The position numbers and the translations under genes were made by a program. Below are positions 57,660 to 64,000 of a stretch of DNA of 64,000 bases, piece by piece (position 1 is the first letter of the stretch; every line of letters starts with the position of its first letter). The notes beneath the pieces were generated by a model that was given only the letters and a program-made list of their open reading frames with translations, made no database searches and was not told where the DNA came from. The stretch comes from Paramacrobiotus metropolitanus. Lineage: Eukaryota; Tardigrada; Eutardigrada; Parachela; Macrobiotidae. The stretch covers positions 496,001 to 560,000 of the forward strand of contig NW_026570284.1 of NCBI RefSeq assembly GCF_019649055.1, in the 5' to 3' direction.

Positions 57660-58954
57660 CTGCAAATCCCCGATTCCCCACTTAAGTAAATATCACTGCA
57701 CAGAAATGTCACATCATACTTGCCATTTTAATCTTATGAACTATGCAGCTAGCCCTTCGCTAAACCGCAGCCGAGGGGATTATGCAGCTGCAATAATAAG
57801 GGATTTGTTTTATCTGCATCCGCTGATATGCATATCACTGTAGCTGCAGCTAGTGACGATGCAGCGGATCATCTCCGCTATTTATGCAAATTTCCCGTTA
57901 AAGTGCGAACGCTACCCTTATGTGCGTTATCGTTCCTAATCAGCAGTTATCAAACCAGTACACACAGTGCACACACACATTTCATAAGCCACTTGATGTA
58001 ATAATTCGCAAGTCTTTCTGCTTATTAAGTGTATTGGCTTTTTGCAGTGAACCTTTGTGGCACTTGCTGAATTAACAGTAGCTCATTTTGTTCTTTCTTG
58101 CCGTGCTGGATCGACAGTGCAACAGCTGTTATTATGGCGACGCGTCAAAAGAGACAAAACGGAAGTTCATACCCAACAGTTTCAGTAATAAATTCTTTCT
58201 TAATAACAGTCTAAGCGCAAGCTCAAGCACGCACTTCCGACCGAGAACAGCGCGACAACATTCACGTTTTTGCTCAAAAGCCTTGTGTGTGCAGCAAATT
58301 TCGTGTTGAAATTATTAATTCAAGCCACAATTTAGAACCAACTGCGTGCCACCAAAGTATCCAACTGAGATTTACAACGCCGACAAACTATCTCACAAAA
58401 GCATGGTCATGAAGCCGACTTATAAATAAATATACATGCATCTGTAGTTTTTTTTATTTTGCGTAATACCGACACAGCCGCATGCTCATGTCCGCTGTCT
58501 TTTATTAGGAAGAAGATCAATATTACGCGCGGCCTCCCCACAGTCTGGAGATCTCTCTAACCAAAAACTTTAAAAAAAATCTGATACCACAGTTAGATCG
58601 GCCGTGGTCCAGAACTGCGTCACATGACTTTTGTTTTGAATACGCTCGAGCAGAATCGTGCCGGCACGATGCCGCAAACGATCCAACCCAGTTTCAAGGT
58701 GACCTTGGAACTTAAAAAAATTGTGCCTGGATACAATATGCAACAAAAATTATTAAATGCGCATATTAAACGGAATAAATTAAACTTATTTTCGGACAAC
58801 ACCAACCACAAAATTATTTTTTGTTGTCGGCAAATTTGTAATACAATGGTAAGTATTGACCATACGGACATCGGGCTGTTCGATTTTGGCACGACCATCC
58901 TTCTAAGCAGTTGCTAGAATTGCAAACAGCCGCATTTGTATTATTTAATGGTGA

Positions 58955-59435
58955 GTGAGTGAGCGAGCTACCACTGTCCAGTAAGCAGAATGGACAGTGA
59001 GCGATTCTGCTCGGGAGTAAGTTACCGAGCTACCACTACTATCCAGTGAGCAGAATCATTAACTGAGTAAGTTACCGAGCTTCCACTACTGTCCAGTGAG
59101 CAGAATCGCTAACTAAGTGAGCAAGTTACCGAGCTACCACTGTCCAGTGAGCAGAATCATTAACTGAGTAAGTTACCGAGCTTCCACTACTGTCCAGTGA
59201 GCAGAATCGCTAACTAAGTGAGCAAGTTACCGAGCTACCACTGTCCAGTGAGCAGAATCGCTAACTGAGTAAGTTACCGAGCTACCACTACTGTCCAGTG
59301 AGCAGAATCGCTAACTGAGTGAATAAGTCGCCGAGCTGCCACTACTGTCCAGAGATCAAAATCGCTACCTGAGTGAGTGAGCTACCAAGCTACCACCACT
59401 ATCCAGTGCCCGAAACGCTACGTGAATGAGCAACC
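58955..59435. repeat. Minisatellite with about 50 base unit and higher-order structure
   Basis: About nine units of the form GAGTAAGTTACCGAGCTACC, then ACTGTCCAGTGAGCAGAATC with short linkers. Between about 59056 and 59257 two consecutive blocks of about 101 bases, each made of two unit types, are essentially identical, a higher-order repeat. Edges are more diverged. No coding meaning is evident. Confidence 0.9.
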
Positions 59436-59439
59436 GAGC

Positions 59440-62400
59440 TATTCGTTGATTCGGGCCGTGGATCACAAGAAACGCGGAGGCGAAGCCGCAGCTGTTTCTT
59501 GTACATATATATAACATGTTCACAATTTCAGCGGTATAATTATTAGTGTAATTACAGAAATGAAAAAATAAGAAGTAAAAAAATTGAATTAATTTTATAA
59601 AAGCACCCGAAAAATTATTACGCAGTCACGCTTGAAATACTGCACAGAGGAGAAGCAAAAATCATAATTTCTTAATCACAATTATGTACTCGTAACTACC
59701 CAAAGCCCCTGTTGTATAGTTATTACTTAACAATATAACGTTCCATAAAACAATCTGCAGAATTACTGTAAAAGCACAGCACGCAGTGCAGTAGTATCGG
59801 AAAACGAATTTTGGATTAATCACTGACAAATATTCTGAGAAGTGGCAGGTCTCACTCTTAAAGTATTATTTTAAGATGAAAGCAGTCAACAATGGAGAAG
59901 GTCTGCAAACATGCGAAACATCCGGATTTTAAATTCAACACCTATTATTAACCTACAGAATTAAAGTATCAAATGATCAAACGCATCCATGACATACATA
60001 CATTATGCTTGCTCTCTACCGGATGCAGTCACGGCTCAACAAACAGTGCAACAAATTAAATACTTCGGCAAATTTTTGTAGATCGCAAAATGTTTAAGAA
60101 ACAGGGCATCAATAATTACGATTCCTTTCAAAAAAAACTCAAAACAACCCAAACCTCTTTTTCCTGTACGATTTTTGTGAACTTCAGTGAAAAATAACAG
60201 CTTTTTTGGAATGCAAATTACTGTTACTGTAATCGCAAAAAAATTATAGACTTCAGTGTCGATTCTTCTAGTCAAACTTTTGGGTTTTGTGTAATATCTC
60301 CGCATAAGCATACCTCAAAACAATCAATAATTGTTGATGGATACTATGATCCACTCAAAGCATACAATAACTTTGTTAAAACATAATAAAACTGCCGGCC
60401 AGGTCAACCGTCAACCGACGAAATAACCATCAAAAACTTATAAAACATGTCGAAATACTTGATATTTTTCTCCCTCGGGGGCCAACCAATTTTCCACCCA
60501 AGAAATACCGCAAAAACCGAGAAAATAACATAAAGAAGCGAAAAGATTTTTGTCATAAAAAAACGGCTGGTGTTGATGGATAGTCTCAAAGCCCACACGC
60601 AGCACAGATCACATACCTGACGGAAGTGCTTCTCTGCAAAGCTTTCCTTCGCTCATGAATACCGCGCCAGCGCCGCAACGTAGCATAGCCCGGATGGACA
60701 TCGCGACTATCGTCCTCCATTTTTTTTTCAAAAACAGAAAATAAAAAATAACCGGATTGCACCAGAAATATTTCCTTATTTCCTGTAAGCTAATCCCCAA
60801 CCGCACAACAATCCTTTCCTCCACTCCATATGTCACAAAAATAATCGCCACTGAATATTCATTCAGCATAAAAGCCCCCGCGTCAACTGTTTCTGGCGAC
60901 CAATAACATTTTTCTAGATAAACTTTGCAACACACAATTTTAATTCAGCTTACTCAAGTGGCGTGTGTGTATGCTGAGCGGACTCTTCAAGCGTCGAAGA
61001 ATACCAAATGAGAGAGTCGAGCTCATGCACACACCAGCAAGTAATCAAATCCAAGTATCAAAGTAGCTGCCACAGAGAGCAGCAAAAAAAACCCGACAGG
61101 TACAGAGTATACCGCGCTATTGTGCGGTTCTTCCAATAAAAGTCGAAAAGCGAAAGATTAATCAATCCTCCGTCCGTTGTACAACTTCCCGACCGTCACC
61201 CATCAGACATCTTTTTGTTTCCGCTGCATACAATTCGTTCGAATCGGTAACAGTTTCGGCAGTAAATGAATTATTTGGCCAAAGACGATGAATGATAGAT
61301 TTTTCGCTGATAACCTCAACGAACCGCAGCAACATACACACACAGAGCTTGTCTGTCGCTATATTCCCACGCGAATACGCCCATTTAACCGCGGCTCAAA
61401 AAAACCATGTGTATATGTGTGTTGTATTTCCCCCATCGGCTGACATTCAGCCGGCAGTGTCAATCATCGGAAAAATGGCCACACACGAAAAAAACTGAAT
61501 CTTTTTTTCTCTCTCTCACTCTTGCTCTTCTTACGACGCAATCTGCTAGAGAGAACCTTGATGAGATCAGGAAACTTTAAATACACTTCATTAAAGATCA
61601 CGGTCGATCGAATGGATGCATATGTAATTCAACTACGGAGGTCCGCGAACGGATATGTACACAGTGGTGGCGTAAATTCCCTCACAGGACAAAATTCATA
61701 ACACCCAATCTAATACTTGTGTAACTATTTTGTCCCCCGTTAATCATTTACCACTGGCTGAATAAATTGCGGTAAAGAATTCCATTCATACACAGAGATC
61801 AAGTTTATAATCATCTCTCGTTCCTCACCCAACAAGTTTCGGAGGAATGTCGGCGCAGAAACACATACACAAGTGCGCTGACTGACAGTACCGGCTATAA
61901 AGAATGTCCAAGACGTTGGCTGATTTTCAAGCCAAAATGGCTTTATCTTAGCCAACGTCAGCCACGTGATAAACAGGTAATTTCTGCAGCGAATGGAAGA
62001 AGCAGCCGCGTTTGTGTAGGTAAGTATACGAAATTTGTATGGATTACGAAACAACACCAGCCACTGTGCTATAATTTTCCCTACAACTGCCGCATAATAA
62101 GCCATCGGTCATTGTGTAAATTACAGAGACCGGACTTGTTTCGAGAGAGACACGTCGACGAGTATTCGTTTATTTTGATCGTCGTCCATAAACAACTACT
62201 GCACAGAGATTTTGCACCAGCCCCAAGTTTTGACAAGCGCTGCATAAAAAAATAATAATACCCATTGTACGGAAGCCGGACGCGTGGCTATACAGAGCCG
62301 GCTTGTAAGGGAAAATCTAATTAACCAGTGCGAGTGTCAGCAACAGCTACTGCAAAACGCAGCTTAACCTTGGGAAATCAAGTGTAGAGAATGCGCCAGC

Positions 62401-64000
62401 TGACCACGTGATGATGTAGCTGGCCACTCAGCCGGAAATGACGTTAGCTGGTTACTGCGGCCTTGCTCTCATTATGGCAAACATTAATTATTATTATCAA
62501 TTTCCTCCACAACAACATTCAACATCGGTCATTTCGATCAAATAATTGAACCAAGAATTTTTAATTAGTAATATAACTAATATTGCTTAAAGGGTAAATC
62601 ACTAATTGTAAACCCTACCAAATGCAACAATCTGTATACCAAAACAGTAAGTACCGAAACATTCAAAAAGTCATATATATATTAAAAATATAATAATTTC
62701 ATAATTTTAGCAAAATTATGTGAAAGTCACAGCAAAATATTGTCTAGATTCAGGATTGGGTAATAAGCAGCACTGAATTTAAATTGCCTGCATTTCACCT
62801 TGACAAGATGTCAAAGTGAACATTGTTTGATGAAAAGGATGGACTAGCAGCACGAGTACCCTCTTATTACCTAATACCAAAAATAATTGTTTACTACTTG
62901 CAGTGGATACTTTGCCAGTTGGTCATCTCCATCCACTACACTAAACCACAGCTCACCGATTACGCTGCCGGAGATTAATGTACGGCCATGCATTGTACAC
63001 GGCTGCGTGTACTTCGCTGTAATATGAATACGATACTGATCGATTGGAGAAAATCGCATTATGGCTAATGTGCCTGCCAAGTTGTGAAATTTATGGCCTG
63101 AGATTAATGACCGCTTTTACAATCCGAAATGATCAAAGATATGGAAACATTACGACGGATTATTACGGGGAAAAATATGGCTGCCCAAGACAAACCGTTT
63201 CAACACAACACTGCAAACTAGTCCAGCACATGTACAACGTTAACAAGCGGTGTATATCCCTGTTACAGAGTAATTATGATTTGACACCTGCATTTGACAT
63301 TAAATAGCAAAATTTATTTCCCACTATAACATACTTGATTTCCGGCCAATTTTTTTCTGTAACTAAGTTTCTTCATAAAAATGAAACCCATCACAATACG
63401 ACTGAACATCCAACTTGACACCTTGGCAGCGCGAAAATCACTGCATGCTTTCTACATCAGGTCTAATGAGAGCTTCTGCAAAAATACCGTTATTAATGAT
63501 ACACAATCGTCCACTGGCAAAGACACAATTAAACGCATTAATCATATTTCACAGCACTTCAACCGAAGAAAGGCAGACCATGACCGCATCCATGTACACG
63601 GTTTTCACACAATAGAATCGTTCTGATATACAGGTGAAATTATGACCTATTTGAAATAACTGTAACAATAAATTTGGATCAAATAACTCGAATCCGGATT
63701 ATTTCAACCCTGGCACAAAACCGTACACGAATCAAACACCAGGTCGATTCTCAACACGTCAATCTTTAATGTCGCATCAGGCAGTACTTATTTCCTAACT
63801 TTTTGTGCATAGTTTGATTCTCACACATTAAAATAGTAAAAACAGATAAGCTACCAAAATCGAAACTAACACCACCGCAAGTTTACACCTGTTAGCCTCT
63901 GCATTAACAAATTCCAAAACTATATTTCCATTGTTAAAATCAAACGTCCATGTCTATATTTTCCCAGAAAAATGTTACAGACATATTCCTTTGCAAAAAA
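59440..64000. other. Gene-poor flank with one weak candidate exon
   Basis: No supported gene. Open frames such as 61740-62105 (minus, 121 codons) and 63381-63626 (plus) have no splice or family support. The best exon-like piece is at 62898-63073 on the minus strand, listed separately. Confidence 0.4.
62898..63073 (-). CDS. Candidate internal exon, unrecognised
   Basis: On the minus strand an acceptor CTTGGCAG at 63074 opens a frame of 58 codons that ends at a donor (CAA|GTAGTA, 62897). The reading is protein-like (MRFSPIDQYRIHITAKY, then GRTLISGSVIGELWFSVVDG). An internal GTGAGC could be an alternative donor. It lies upstream of the Rap-GEF on the same strand and could belong to it or to another gene; I recognise no domain. 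Confidence 0.25.

Noticed and set aside
58627-58852. Plus-strand frame ending at a strong donor (ATG|GTAAGT)
   Set aside because: The antisense strand is equally open and the downstream 600 bases are minisatellite; no partner exon was found.

Overview
The window is nuclear DNA from an animal. The genes are split by many short to medium GT-AG introns, and the families are metazoan: a matrix metalloproteinase, a cadherin-domain receptor tyrosine kinase of the Cad96Ca/Stitcher type, a PDZ-GEF-type Rap exchange factor, a BTB-BACK protein and adenosylhomocysteinase. An animal beta-class carbonic anhydrase and a Cad96Ca-like kinase point to an invertebrate, most likely an ecdysozoan (arthropod, tardigrade or relative). 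The sequence alone does not fix the phylum. All gene models below were assembled by eye from reading frames, splice sites and phase; every intron joined keeps frame.

Layout. Positions 1-7300 hold no gene I can support, only weak frames, a long hairpin and simple repeats. A beta-carbonic anhydrase (minus, 7346-10035) is divergent from a small unrecognised gene (plus, 10883-11679). A complete matrix metalloproteinase follows (plus, 13224-16848). A 1.1 kb inverted-repeat DNA transposon lies at 17272-18387, next to the 3' end of a BTB-BACK gene (minus, 18445-20479), which is divergent from S-adenosylhomocysteinase (plus, 21442-24146). A small, very basic protein gene (minus, 24430-25632) sits tail to tail with the latter. 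A repeat-rich spacer (25.6-31.2 kb) carries a minisatellite and a fold-back element. A complete Cad96Ca-like receptor kinase occupies 31178-36146 (plus). A tRNA-Thr(CGT) lies at 37821-37892. The 3' two-thirds or more of a Rap guanine nucleotide exchange factor runs on the minus strand from 46710 down to 38283. The remaining 17 kb is gene-poor, perhaps upstream introns of that exchange factor, with a second minisatellite and two weak candidate exons.

There is no operon-like organisation; the genes are independent transcription units. The secreted or membrane matrix metalloproteinase and the receptor kinase act at the cell surface, the Rap exchange factor acts in adhesion signalling, and adenosylhomocysteinase and carbonic anhydrase are metabolic. 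I did not find an obviously new multi-gene system. The most unusual items are an internal duplication in the metalloproteinase prodomain with two phase-matched splice donors, the intact-TIR transposon, a higher-order minisatellite, and the uncharacterised basic protein.
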